From the NCBI RefSeq assembly GCF_022430545.2, contig NZ_CP092488.2:5208001-5272000 (forward strand): a stretch of 64,000 nucleotides of DNA, in the 5' to 3' direction. A program made the translations under genes and the position numbers. A model generated the notes under the pieces. That model ran no database searches. It was given only the letters and a program-made list of their open reading frames with translations, and was not told the DNA's origin. Each line of letters opens with the position of its first letter. The stretch's first letter is position 1. This stretch comes from Mycobacterium paraterrae (lineage in GTDB: Bacteria; Actinomycetota; Actinomycetes; Mycobacteriales; Mycobacteriaceae). Shown here piece by piece: positions 50,583 through 58,333 of the stretch.

Positions 50583-51839
50583 TCAGGCGCTCTGACGGTC
50601 CAAAAATCTTTTGAGAACCAACTTCGTAACCGCGTCGGCCAGACCCTGGTCGAACGCGCCGCCACGCCAGATTTCCTGCCCTTCTGCAGTAACTACATAC
50701 TCGCTTGGCCCACGCGGATCCACCTTGAACTCATTGAAGTCCGGCTGCTGACCGTCAAGCGTAATCGCGAGACTGGTTGCGCCCCACTCTTCGTCAGCCG
50801 TGACTGTCACCTTGTAGCGCGTCTGCCATCGCTGTAGGCCCTTCGACGTAGCGAACGCCTCGACAGTTCGGTTCATCGAGGTCAGTAACGCGTGCAGTTT
50901 CTGACGCCGCTCTTGTTGAGCCGGCAGGTTACGGCTAAGCGCAAACTCGTCGACCTGGGCAATCAAGCGATCGAGATCATCGCCATCTTCTGTTTCACTC
51001 GTCATCGCTCTCTCCAAGTCGGCAACCAATTCCGGTGCAGTCGCGTAGCGTGCGGAAAGCTCTGGCCTGAACGCCCGGTCGAGGACGCGCATTAAGCGCA
51101 GGCGCTCACGCTCGCCAAGGTGATTCTCCAGTGCGGCGCGAACCTCAGGACGTTGATGCGGCATCAACCCATCGGAGTCGAGTAAGACTCTTGGCTCCAA
51201 GCCCGTCACGGTATAGAGGAAAACTCCTGCAAGCTGAGTGACATCGCTTGCTGACCCACGCCCTCCGAAAGCATGCTCGGGGAGGCGAAGAAATCTGTTG
51301 CCGACCTCTTCTTCAATTTGAGTCAAGTCATCCTCGTCCTCGTCGTTGAACGACAGCCCGAAGTCCACGAGCACCGGCTCCGTTATGTCGCCTGCCCGCA
51401 GGACTACGTTGGCAGGCTTCACATCTCGGTGGGTGACGTTGTTCTGGTGGCATAGATGTAGAACGTCTGCCAGGGCCGCCACGCAAGTGAGCGCGGCTTC
51501 CATGCCCACTGGACCATTTCGTCGCACGAAAGCTTGGAGATTCTGGCCGTCAATGTATTCCAACGCGAGATACATCGGTTTGCTGCGATCGGCCCAGGTG
51601 TCGGCATTGTCGTCAAGCAAACGTGGAGGTCCGAGACCCTCCAGTGTTTCGTAGGCCGCGGCCTCTCGCCGGAATCTACGTCTTGCTCTTAGATCGTTCT
51701 CACGATGTCGGTGAAGCGTCTTCACGAAAGCAATCACTCCACTTCCGTCTCGCGACGTGGCGACGAACGACGCCCCTTGGCCACCCCGAAACGAAGGTCC
51801 CTCCTGACGCTCCCATCGCTCGTCCCATGGTTTCGACAC
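50583..51839 (-). CDS. Soluble Ser/Thr protein kinase
   Basis: This 418-residue Hanks-type kinase has the ATP lysine Lys40 (AFVKTL), catalytic HRDVKPANV (His137 to Asn144, with Asp139) and DFG (159-161), so all catalytic residues are kept. The glycine loop is GGQGAS. After the kinase domain (to about 280) comes a C-terminal region of about 135 residues that I do not recognise. No membrane segment or PASTA repeats are present, unlike the house-keeping mycobacterial Pkn kinases. Soluble kinases of this type in mobile elements are known as phage-defence or abortive-infection effectors, and I infer such a role from the context. Confidence 0.88.
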   Translation of the reverse strand: MSKPWDERWERQEGPSFRGGQGASFVATSRDGSGVIAFVKTLHRHRENDLRARRRFRREAAAYETLEGLGPPRLLDDNADTWADRSKPMYLALEYIDGQNLQAFVRRNGPVGMEAALTCVAALADVLHLCHQNNVTHRDVKPANVVLRAGDITEPVLVDFGLSFNDEDEDDLTQIEEEVGNRFLRLPEHAFGGRGSASDVTQLAGVFLYTVTGLEPRVLLDSDGLMPHQRPEVRAALENHLGERERLRLMRVLDRAFRPELSARYATAPELVADLERAMTSETEDGDDLDRLIAQVDEFALSRNLPAQQERRQKLHALLTSMNRTVEAFATSKGLQRWQTRYKVTVTADEEWGATSLAITLDGQQPDFNEFKVDPRGPSEYVVTAEGQEIWRGGAFDQGLADAVTKLVLKRFLDRQSA

Positions 51840-52210
51840 ATGGCCAGGGTAGTTGTCTGTTACTTCTCGATGCGAACGAGTCCACTTGGGCGTTTAGCGG
51901 GATTTACTTTGTTGGCGGGGTTTAGAACTTCGCTGCTCACAGCGTTGTCGGCGCTGGCACAAGCTTGCGCGAAGAGAAGCTACTGTGGACGGGCTGCGGA
52001 CGCTACGCGAAACCCATTGCTTTCGAAAGCAGCCACGCAGCTGTTCGAGCGGAGCGGCGGCTGTGGGGGGTCCCGCCCAATTTCTTTTACACCGTCTTGG
52101 CCCTACCGACTGACCAGCAAACCGTGACAAACCCTCCGCTTTCGCAGCGGCCGAGAGGCCGCACCGCAAGCTGTAAGCGGAGGTTCGCTGAGGCGCGTTA
52201 GGCTGACGAC
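51840..52210. other. Divergent intergenic region, kinase / ATPase
   Basis: This 371-base gap should hold the promoters of the leftward kinase and the rightward ATPase operon. Short frames here have no family character. I see no clear palindrome or RNA gene. Confidence 0.5.
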
Positions 52211-53515
52211 GTGCGATTCACTCAACTTGGGTTCGTGGGTTTCAAATCCTTGCGCGACATCACGTGCGAATTGGATGGCGTAACGGTGATAACAGGACCT
52301 AATGGTGCTGGTAAATCCAATCTCGTCGAAGGTCTGACATTTCTATCGGAATGCTTAGCCTATAGTTTAGAAATTGCAGTAGCGCGAGCTGGCGGCTACG
52401 AAAATATTGCTTTTCGCGGTACGAATCAGAGCTCAGAGACCGTCACCTGCTCGTTCGAGGTTGACTTTACGCTTTCAGAGGTACTCCGATCGGCTCGACG
52501 GATACGAGCGCGATACGGCCTAGACCGACCTAACGACATAGCGCAATCAATGAAATACAACTTCACTATAGAACATCCCCACGATGCTGATCCATCAGAG
52601 TTCAAGATCATCGAAGAAAACCTCGAGATCCGCGATGCTGAAGGGCTTATCCTCAGAATGACTCGCGCGGCGAGCAACCTGCCTAAGTTCTGGCGCTCGA
52701 AACGTATGAAGAGTGCTCGATCGGCTTTATATCAAGCCCTCTATCCACTCTCGGATGATGACTGGATTAGATTCACAAAGAACGCGGTCAGCGAATCCAC
52801 ACTCGCCGTGTCAACTATGACATTTAGCGGTTCAATGATCGACATTATCACTACAACTTTAGGCCAAGCTCGCGTGTTCCAGTTGAGTCCCCAACAGTGT
52901 CGGCAGCCGGGTGTCTCGACGCCGAACGCGCGACTAGATCGATACGGTGATAATCTGCCAGCTGTCGCTGACTATCTACGAAGGCATCGGCCTCAATCGT
53001 GGGCTTTGATCGAAGACGGAATGCGAACGATCCTTCCCCAGCTAAGCTCCATCGATACAACATTTGCTCAAGATCGAAGATTGGCGCTAATCTTCCGAGA
53101 AACCGGGCTGGAGCAGCCCTGGAACGCAAACGAGGTTTCCGACGGAACCGTCCAGGTACTGGCTCTTTTTGTCGCGCTGTTCGACGATCGTTTCCCCCTT
53201 CTCATCGTAGAAGAGCCCGAGAATGCGTTGCACCCGTGGATTCTGCGACACTTCCTCGACCTCTGTCGGCTACATAAAGATAAGCAGATTCTTCTTACGA
53301 CGCATTCGCCGGTGGTGATTGACTATACATCGCCTGAGAATCTGCGAATAATGTGGAGCAACGGTGGAGAGAGCCACCTTGCTAGTGTTTCCGAGTTAAA
53401 CCCTGATGCGATTGCCTTATGGAAGTCGGGCGAAGTGCGTAGCTTTGAAATCTTCGACTCGGGATTGGTCGAGGAATACTTGCCTGAAGAGTACACGACG
53501 GAGCTATCGAGTTAA
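52211..53515 (+). CDS. AAA/ABC-type ATPase, RecF/OLD-like
   Basis: This 434-residue ATPase has Walker A GPNGAGKS (29-36), an ABC-like signature VSDGTVQVLALF, Walker B LLIVEEPENALHPW and the H-loop LLTTHSPVVID. This is the AAA_21/RecF layout found in OLD-family and PARIS-type defence ATPases. The middle insertion (about 80-270) is unique. The GTG start follows AGGCTGACGAC. Its stop overlaps the ATG of the DUF4276 gene (TTAATGAAA), so the two are made together and probably form a complex. GC content is markedly lower than that of the flanks, a sign of transfer. Confidence 0.88.
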   Translation: MRFTQLGFVGFKSLRDITCELDGVTVITGPNGAGKSNLVEGLTFLSECLAYSLEIAVARAGGYENIAFRGTNQSSETVTCSFEVDFTLSEVLRSARRIRARYGLDRPNDIAQSMKYNFTIEHPHDADPSEFKIIEENLEIRDAEGLILRMTRAASNLPKFWRSKRMKSARSALYQALYPLSDDDWIRFTKNAVSESTLAVSTMTFSGSMIDIITTTLGQARVFQLSPQQCRQPGVSTPNARLDRYGDNLPAVADYLRRHRPQSWALIEDGMRTILPQLSSIDTTFAQDRRLALIFRETGLEQPWNANEVSDGTVQVLALFVALFDDRFPLLIVEEPENALHPWILRHFLDLCRLHKDKQILLTTHSPVVIDYTSPENLRIMWSNGGESHLASVSELNPDAIALWKSGEVRSFEIFDSGLVEEYLPEEYTTELSS

Positions 53516-54198
53516 TGAAAATCGCTATCTTGACCGAGGGAAAAAGTGAATTTAAATCGCTACCTTTACTCTACGAACAACTGCATCAAAAAATGCCCGT
53601 CCGGACTCAATTGCTAAGGCCATTGAAGATAAACGCGACGCCCGACGCACCTCCTCTGCAGATAGTCGCCGCATGCCGAGCACCGCTCGCGATTGCGGCG
53701 CGCGACGCGGACAAAGCAATAATACTATTAGACCGAGAAACGCAAGATGACTGCCCTGGTCAAATCGCATCTGCGTTAGAAACGGGCCTAGCGCGCATTA
53801 CGAACATCAGAGTTCACGTCGCGCTCAAGGATCGGAAATATGAAAACTGGTTGATATCAGACTTAGATGCCTTGCGGGCATACCCGGCAAGATTCAAAGT
53901 CGATCAACCAATCACAAAGCGCGTTGTCCCCGACAAAGCTGACAAGATAGATGCCGAATCGGAAATCGAGCGTATGGTTATACGAGCCCATTATGACAAA
54001 ATTCGAGACAGCGATCGCATCTGTCGAGCTGCCTCTATAGACTCAATGGCTGCGAACAGCAGGAGCTTTCGGCATTTTTTACATTTGCTTCGATACGATC
54101 CCTACCGTGAGCAGTGCGCCCGGCCCGCTGGGCGAAGCCAGATCACGCGGGCGGACGGGGAGCCGCTAAAACGGACTGCGTGCATTACCGCCGGCTGA
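53515..54198 (+). CDS. DUF4276-family, TOPRIM-like partner protein
   Basis: This 227-residue protein starts KIAILTEGKSEFKSLPLL, with Glu8 in the place of the TOPRIM glutamate, then IILLDRET (DxE-like acidic pair near 74-77) and KYENWLISDLDALRAYP, a mark of DUF4276 proteins. TOPRIM-like partners of OLD/PARIS ATPases are nucleases, and a nuclease role is inferred. The last 30 residues or so (from about PYREQCARPAG) come from more GC-rich DNA and do not look like the family, so the true C-terminus may have been replaced where the resolvase module joins. Confidence 0.7.
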   Translation: MKIAILTEGKSEFKSLPLLYEQLHQKMPVRTQLLRPLKINATPDAPPLQIVAACRAPLAIAARDADKAIILLDRETQDDCPGQIASALETGLARITNIRVHVALKDRKYENWLISDLDALRAYPARFKVDQPITKRVVPDKADKIDAESEIERMVIRAHYDKIRDSDRICRAASIDSMAANSRSFRHFLHLLRYDPYREQCARPAGRSQITRADGEPLKRTACITAG

Positions 54199-54229
54199 AA
54201 GCAGATACATTCGACGCGGCACGCGGACG

Positions 54230-54829
54230 TTACTCTGGCTTTTCAGCGAGTGCACGGTACACGGTCGCTCTGCTTACTCCGAGGGTCGTCGCGATTGTCG
54301 ACGCCGACTCGCCGCTGGCGTGCATTCGTTGAGCGAGGGCCGATTTCGACCTATCAAGAACTTTCGGACGCCCAATGGATTGCCCCCGAGCCCGGCGCGC
54401 TTCGCGCGCGGCAGTGCGTCGCTCACGCCCAAGTTCTAACTCCAATTCAGCGAGGCTGGCCAGCACGCCAGCCACCATCCGCCCGGTCGCGTTCGAGGTG
54501 TCGATGCCCTCCCTCAGCGACCGCAGCACGATCCCACGCTCACTTAGCTCCCTAATGGTCGTCATCACCTCTGCTGAGTTGCGGCCCAGACGGTCGATGC
54601 CGACCACGACGATGGCGTCGCCCTCGCGGGCGTAGTCCAGTAGGGCCGCGAGGCCGGGGCGCTGTTCGCGGGTGGAGGTGCCCGACAGCTTGTCGGAGTA
54701 GACCCGAGCGTCATCGACGCCAGCGGCGGTCAGAGCATCGACCTGCTGGTCGAGTGACTGGTGCCCGGTGCTGACGCGGGCGTAGCCCAAGACGGTTCCG
54801 GTAGATGCGGGCACTGTGTGTGTCGACAT
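54230..54829 (-). CDS. Serine recombinase, resolvase/invertase family
   Basis: This 199-residue small serine recombinase has the nucleophile Ser20 in YARVS, GIDRLGRNSAEVMTTI, the E-helix region, and a C-terminal helix-turn-helix (ESASTIATTLGVSRATVYRAL). It resembles Tn3-type resolvases, which cut and rejoin at a res site, and such a site is visible just upstream (54839-54898). It is the only recombinase of the element apart from the IS transposase. Small serine resolvases do not normally insert into tRNA genes. Confidence 0.93.
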   Translation of the reverse strand: MSTHTVPASTGTVLGYARVSTGHQSLDQQVDALTAAGVDDARVYSDKLSGTSTREQRPGLAALLDYAREGDAIVVVGIDRLGRNSAEVMTTIRELSERGIVLRSLREGIDTSNATGRMVAGVLASLAELELELGRERRTAAREARRARGQSIGRPKVLDRSKSALAQRMHASGESASTIATTLGVSRATVYRALAEKPE

Positions 54830-54838
54830 GCGTTTAGC

Positions 54839-54898
54839 GTCTCAAAAATATCATAACCTAGCAATATGAGACTGGGGTTTTGAGTGATCTTTTGAGAC
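54839..54898. promoter_or_regulatory. res-like recombination/operator site
   Basis: AT-rich block directly upstream of the resolvase gene. GTCTCAAAA (54839-54847) is inverted as TTTTGAGAC (54890-54898), and between them TGAGAC (54867-54872) and TTTTGAGT (54878-54885) repeat the same half-site. The 34-bp pair GTCTCA-N22-TGAGAC at 54839-54872 has the form of a resolvase crossover site with accessory sites beside it. Confidence 0.6.
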
Positions 54899-55035
54899 AA
54901 CTCGACCTCGCAGTTTCGGTCTCACAGGCGATCTAGTCCAGCCTGTCTCGATCCTTTAGATTTGCGACATAGCCCGATGTCACTAACCGTCGAGGAAAGC
55001 CGAACCGATGAAGTCGCTGGATCTAGTCTCGAACC

Positions 55036-56670
55036 ATGCCCCGGCGATCAACAGAAGACAGTGGCTCGCTATCTGGCTACGTACGGCACGGCCGAAGGTT
55101 ATTCGTTCCGCCACTCGCTGCAACGGGCGTGCTGGTCATCGGCGATTGGGTTCGGGACGATCTACCCGACTTGCTCTGGCCGATATTGCTTGCCGCACTT
55201 CACGGGAACTCCTACATCCGGGCTTTCGCCGACTGGCAGAAAGCCGTGATTCACGACCTCAACACCGCGGTTTCACCTCAGGACGCCTCAAGGGGGCTCG
55301 ACGGACGACTAACAAGCCTCGACCGCCTTGTAGCTGGTTGCCCCGAAGCGCGAGAAATAGCGATCGGACGTGCAACCGAGTTAAATATGTTGCCCACCAA
55401 CATTATCGACGTAATTTCTACATACCCGGAGCGCCCTGCGCGGTGGCTCGGCGAAACAGAGGCCCGACCCCCCGCTCAATCGGACGTGGACCTACTTGCG
55501 CGTGCGATGGTCGAAGTTCTCGGCGACGGGCACCGTGAGTCGCTCGTGAAGTGTATTTCCATCTGGAGCGCTGTTCAGGCCGGGACATTCACCGCAGATC
55601 AGACCACGATCGATTTGCTCAAGTCTTATCCAGGCAATCGGAGTAACCGATCTCGTGCCGACGCGGTGGTCAGAGCATCGTGGGGCGCGACCCGCGGGGC
55701 TAATCTCGCAAATGACCCAAATTACTTCGACGAAACTCTCAGTTGGGCCGCCACCTTTTGGAACTTCAACTCAACGACGACCCAATGCACTCGGCGGCGC
55801 GATCTACCAGCTAGCGGTCCGGATCAGTCCGCATCAGCCATGCACGCGACAACCGAGCAGAATTTTGGCGACGATGACGCCAGTAAGTCAGAACCGTTCA
55901 ACCGCGAACAATGCGCCAAGGACCTTGTGTCCAGTTACGTCGAGGCTATCGAAACCTCCTCCCCCAGAGATCTTTTCGACCCTGAACGCGAAGAGGTGCA
56001 CACAGGCCTGGTACTCCGAGCTGGCCGAGAAGTGATCACGGCACTCGGAAACCCCGAGCTGTGGACTGCCGACCACGGAGCTCACATCGGCCGGCTGCTC
56101 GTTGAGTTGCGCATCTACCTGACCTGGATGGCGCTTCAGGACCGATCGATATACAGGCAGTTCCAGGAATACGGGGCGGGTAAGGCAAAGCTGTACTCGC
56201 TGATCGCCGGGGAACTGCCGGAAGAGGTTCGGACTCCGGAGGTTCAGGAGTCCATCAATCTCCTTAGTAGCTTAAGTCGCAACGACTCGATAATTGATCA
56301 TCGCATAGTTGATACCCGAGATAGCTTCGCCGGCGGCAAGTCTCTACGCACAATGGCCGAAGAGTGTGGCCTTCTATACCTTTACCGCCACGCATACATG
56401 CCTGCAAGTGGAATATCGCACTCGGAGTGGTGGTCGGTCGAGATGCATTCAATGGAACGTTGCTACAACATCCTGCATCGCGGTCACCTCATCGCGAGCC
56501 TGTCGCTGCCGAGCGGCGGTAGCGAACAACTAGCTGACGCTTGGCTCGATTCCCTCTACACGCTCATCGTGGTGAGTTTGGAAGCCCTCAATGTGAATCC
56601 GGCGAATGTCCACTCAGCGTTTGGGTGGATGGAAGACGACGACGCCGCAGGAGCCCAATCGTCATCGTAG
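55036..56670 (+). CDS. DUF5677-like protein of unknown function
   Basis: This 544-residue soluble protein has two recognisable parts. The N-terminus has FVPPLAATGVLVIGDWVRDDLPDLLWPILL, a motif seen in uncharacterised mobile-element proteins. The C-terminus has LYRHAYMPASGISHSEWWSVEMHSMERC, the RN/RH-x-x-SH-type signature of the DUF5677 family. No enzymatic motif is visible. It has an unusually low content of charged helices in the middle (190-300), possibly a linker. The start is uncertain, with no good ribosome site before ATG 55036. It may be a defence or accessory gene of the element. Confidence 0.65.
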   Translation: MPRRSTEDSGSLSGYVRHGRRLFVPPLAATGVLVIGDWVRDDLPDLLWPILLAALHGNSYIRAFADWQKAVIHDLNTAVSPQDASRGLDGRLTSLDRLVAGCPEAREIAIGRATELNMLPTNIIDVISTYPERPARWLGETEARPPAQSDVDLLARAMVEVLGDGHRESLVKCISIWSAVQAGTFTADQTTIDLLKSYPGNRSNRSRADAVVRASWGATRGANLANDPNYFDETLSWAATFWNFNSTTTQCTRRRDLPASGPDQSASAMHATTEQNFGDDDASKSEPFNREQCAKDLVSSYVEAIETSSPRDLFDPEREEVHTGLVLRAGREVITALGNPELWTADHGAHIGRLLVELRIYLTWMALQDRSIYRQFQEYGAGKAKLYSLIAGELPEEVRTPEVQESINLLSSLSRNDSIIDHRIVDTRDSFAGGKSLRTMAEECGLLYLYRHAYMPASGISHSEWWSVEMHSMERCYNILHRGHLIASLSLPSGGSEQLADAWLDSLYTLIVVSLEALNVNPANVHSAFGWMEDDDAAGAQSSS

Positions 56671-56726
56671 GGGCAGGGGTGGGTCGAAATCCTTGCCACC
56701 ATGCGGCCGCGACCACTTGTTCAGAG

Positions 56727-56771
56727 TCGGTTGATGCTTGACGTTTTAGTGTCGGTTGATCCTTGACACTC
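56727..56771. repeat. IS left end, two tandem 17-bp units
   Basis: TCGGTTGATGCTTGACG (56727) and TCGGTTGATCCTTGACA (56752) are copies of one unit spaced 25 bases apart. They face the four units at the right end in inverted orientation and are probably transposase binding sites. Confidence 0.75.
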
Positions 56772-56780
56772 TGGTTGGGT

Positions 56781-57962
56781 TTACCTCTCGTCGCTGGTGC
56801 GGGAGGCGTGTTTCTTTCGTATCGCGTTGGTGCTGGTTCGTGCGGCGGTTTTGACGAGTTCGTTGCCGATCCAAAATCGCAGGACGTCGCCGTCGATGTG
56901 GACATCGCAGCGGGCGCCGGCGCGGTGCAGTCCGACCGAGATTTGCTGGCAGGCCACACTGACGATGCCGTTGGCGCACACCCGTCGGCTGACCCACTGA
57001 TCGCCGGTGCGGTCGAAGCCCTGAACCGGTTTGTCGGCGGGAGGGGGCTCGGCGGCCTTGAACTGCTGTGCTGGTGTGGTCATGTCCAACGAATAGTGCG
57101 GGCGCTCGGTGTTGTAGTAGCGGCACCATTCATCAAGGGCACGCTGAGCGGTCTTCAACGACGTGAAAGGCCGCTGCTGACTGAGGAATTCAGCCTGCAA
57201 ACTACGATGAAATCGTTCGATCTTGCCGGTCGTGGTCGGGCTGCGCGGCTGGGTCAACAGATGCTCGATACCGTTTTCCCGGCAAATCCGATCAAAGAGC
57301 ACCTCGACCGGCCGGTGATGGAACCGGCCAGTGAACACCTTGCCGTTGTCGGTCAAAATCTGCTCCGGTACACCGAACGTCTCAAGCGCCGACCGCAGCC
57401 CGTCACACACTGCCCGGGTGCGTTCGGCAGCCATCAACCGCGCGCAGACACACATCCGAGAATGGTCATCGATCCCGATCAACGCTTTAGCGCTGGTCCC
57501 ATCAGCCAAGGCGAACCCGCCCACGACGTCCATCTGCCACAACTCCATCGGGCGGCTACGCTCCCAGCGTTTCCACTTGCGCGACCGGCGATCTCGAACT
57601 GCCGGGTCGATCATTCCGGCACGAACCAGCGCCCGATACGCACCCGCCGCTGACGGCAACGGCGCCACGCCTCGCTTACCGAGCTCATGAACCAACCGCC
57701 GCGGCCCCCAATACGGCCGCGTGCGCCGCAACTCCAACAACGCCGCCTCCACCGGGGCCGGCATCTGATGCGGACACCGCGCCGGCCGATGCGACCGATC
57801 GACTAGACCCTGCACACCCTCTGCCTCATAGCGGGCCAACCAGGCATGCAATGTCTGGCGCGACACACCCACTTTCTCGGCGACCTGCGACACACTCAAA
57901 CCGTCGTCGATCACCGCTAACACCGCCTGATACCGCTGCTCAGCCACGCTCAACTCCCTCAT
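56781..57962 (-). CDS. IS481-family DDE transposase
   Basis: This 393-residue transposase has an N-terminal helix-turn-helix (LSVSQVAEKVGVSRQTLHAWLARY, 23-46), a second winged segment (RRTRPYWGPRRLVHEL) and an integrase core with the acidic triad in MDVVGGF, LTDNGKVF and KIERFHRSLQ, all intact. The C-terminal part ends with RTSTNAIRKKHASRTSDER. The frame is complete, so the IS may be active. Confidence 0.93.
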   Translation of the reverse strand: MRELSVAEQRYQAVLAVIDDGLSVSQVAEKVGVSRQTLHAWLARYEAEGVQGLVDRSHRPARCPHQMPAPVEAALLELRRTRPYWGPRRLVHELGKRGVAPLPSAAGAYRALVRAGMIDPAVRDRRSRKWKRWERSRPMELWQMDVVGGFALADGTSAKALIGIDDHSRMCVCARLMAAERTRAVCDGLRSALETFGVPEQILTDNGKVFTGRFHHRPVEVLFDRICRENGIEHLLTQPRSPTTTGKIERFHRSLQAEFLSQQRPFTSLKTAQRALDEWCRYYNTERPHYSLDMTTPAQQFKAAEPPPADKPVQGFDRTGDQWVSRRVCANGIVSVACQQISVGLHRAGARCDVHIDGDVLRFWIGNELVKTAARTSTNAIRKKHASRTSDER

Positions 57963-57967
57963 CTAGG

Positions 57968-58057
57968 GAGTGTCAAGGATCAACCGAAGTAGGTGTAAAG
58001 CATCAGCCGAAACACTGTCAGGCATCACCCGAAGACAAACCGTCAAGCATCAACCGA
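57968..58057. repeat. IS right end, four tandem 17-bp units
   Basis: Units at 57971-57987, 57994-58010, 58016-58032 and 58041-58057 share the pattern YGTMARGSATCANCCGA, spaced 22 to 25 bases apart. Four units here against two at the left end give the IS asymmetric ends. It has the look of a multi-site transpososome binding region, rather than the single short inverted repeat typical of IS481 elements. Confidence 0.75.
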
Positions 58058-58070
58058 GCTCATACAAGGA

Positions 58071-58115
58071 TTTAAGTAGGGCGGGCGGGGCTCGAACCCG
58101 CGACCAACGGATTAT
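58071..58115. repeat. attR-like repeat within tRNA-Met gene
   Basis: This 45-bp stretch, covering the tRNA 3' end and six bases beyond, recurs at 50349-50393. It keeps the tRNA gene whole, as expected for the tRNA-proximal junction of an integrated element. Confidence 0.85.
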
Positions 58116-58150
58116 GAGTCCGCGGCTCTAACCAACTGAGCTACCGCCCC
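58077..58150 (-). tRNA. tRNA-Met (anticodon CAU)
   Basis: A 74-base cloverleaf can be drawn: acceptor GGGGCGG with CCGCCCT, D-arm with AGCTCAGTTGGTTAGAGC, anticodon stem GCGGA/TCCGT with loop CTCATAA, T-stem GCGGG/CCCGC with loop TTCGAGC. The acceptor has a G-U as its first pair and no CCA is encoded. The features fit elongator tRNA-Met; a tRNA-Ile with modified CAU anticodon cannot be excluded. Confidence 0.92.
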
Positions 58151-58274
58151 GTGCGTCGGCCCCGAAGCATGCCGGCGCCGTTATGCACGAAACAAGAGAT
58201 TAGTCGCTCCGCGGCACCGCCCTCGACACCGCGCCCGGGCGCTCGCGACACGAAGGCTGGCCTTACTTGTGTGT

Positions 58275-58320
58275 TACTGGGATGCACATATACATTTACT
58301 GCTACTGGCATACACACATA
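58275..58320 (+). promoter_or_regulatory. Direct repeats in the desaturase promoter
   Basis: TACTGGGATGCACATA (58275-58290) and TACTGGCATACACACATA (58303-58320) are near-identical direct repeats 28 bases apart, in an AT-rich stretch directly upstream of the desaturase. They may bind the repressor known to control mycobacterial acyl-ACP desaturase genes (MadR); this is inference. The ribosome site TTGGAGG follows at 58321-58327. Confidence 0.5.
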
Positions 58321-58333
58321 ACTTGGAGGCACC

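Larger units (their letters stand above)
56727..58057 (-). mobile_element. IS481-family insertion sequence with multi-repeat ends
   Basis: One transposase gene is flanked by perfect 17-bp outer inverted repeats TCGGTTGATGCTTGACG (56727-56743 and its complement at 58041-58057). An inner inverted pair TCGGTTGATCCTTGACACTC lies at 56752-56771 and 57968-57987. The element is 1,331 bp by the outer repeats or 1,236 bp by the inner ones. Its right end lies only about 20 bases from the tRNA 3' end. No target duplication is evident by eye. Confidence 0.8.
50349..58115. mobile_element. Integrative element at tRNA-Met, 7.8 kb
   Basis: The element is bounded by a 45-bp direct repeat (43/45 identical) of the 3' half of the tRNA-Met gene at its right end. 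This is the usual scar of site-specific integration into a tRNA gene. Between the repeats lie genes unlike the cluster to the left: protein kinase, RecF/OLD-like ATPase, DUF4276, serine resolvase, DUF5677-like protein and an IS481-type insertion sequence. The 52.2-54.1 kb part is clearly more AT-rich than the rest of the window. I see no tyrosine integrase, so the element is either a remnant or mobilised in trans. Confidence 0.75.

Noticed and set aside
54830..55035. CRISPR array or toxin-antitoxin locus beside the resolvase
   Set aside because: Repeats are short half-sites in alternating orientation without regular spacers, and no small antitoxin-like gene is visible. No CRISPR array was seen anywhere in the window.
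55008..55538. Alternative 176-residue frame overlapping the DUF5677-like gene
   Set aside because: It is Arg/Pro/Ser-rich without any motif, while the overlapping frame carries the conserved PPL and LLW pattern.
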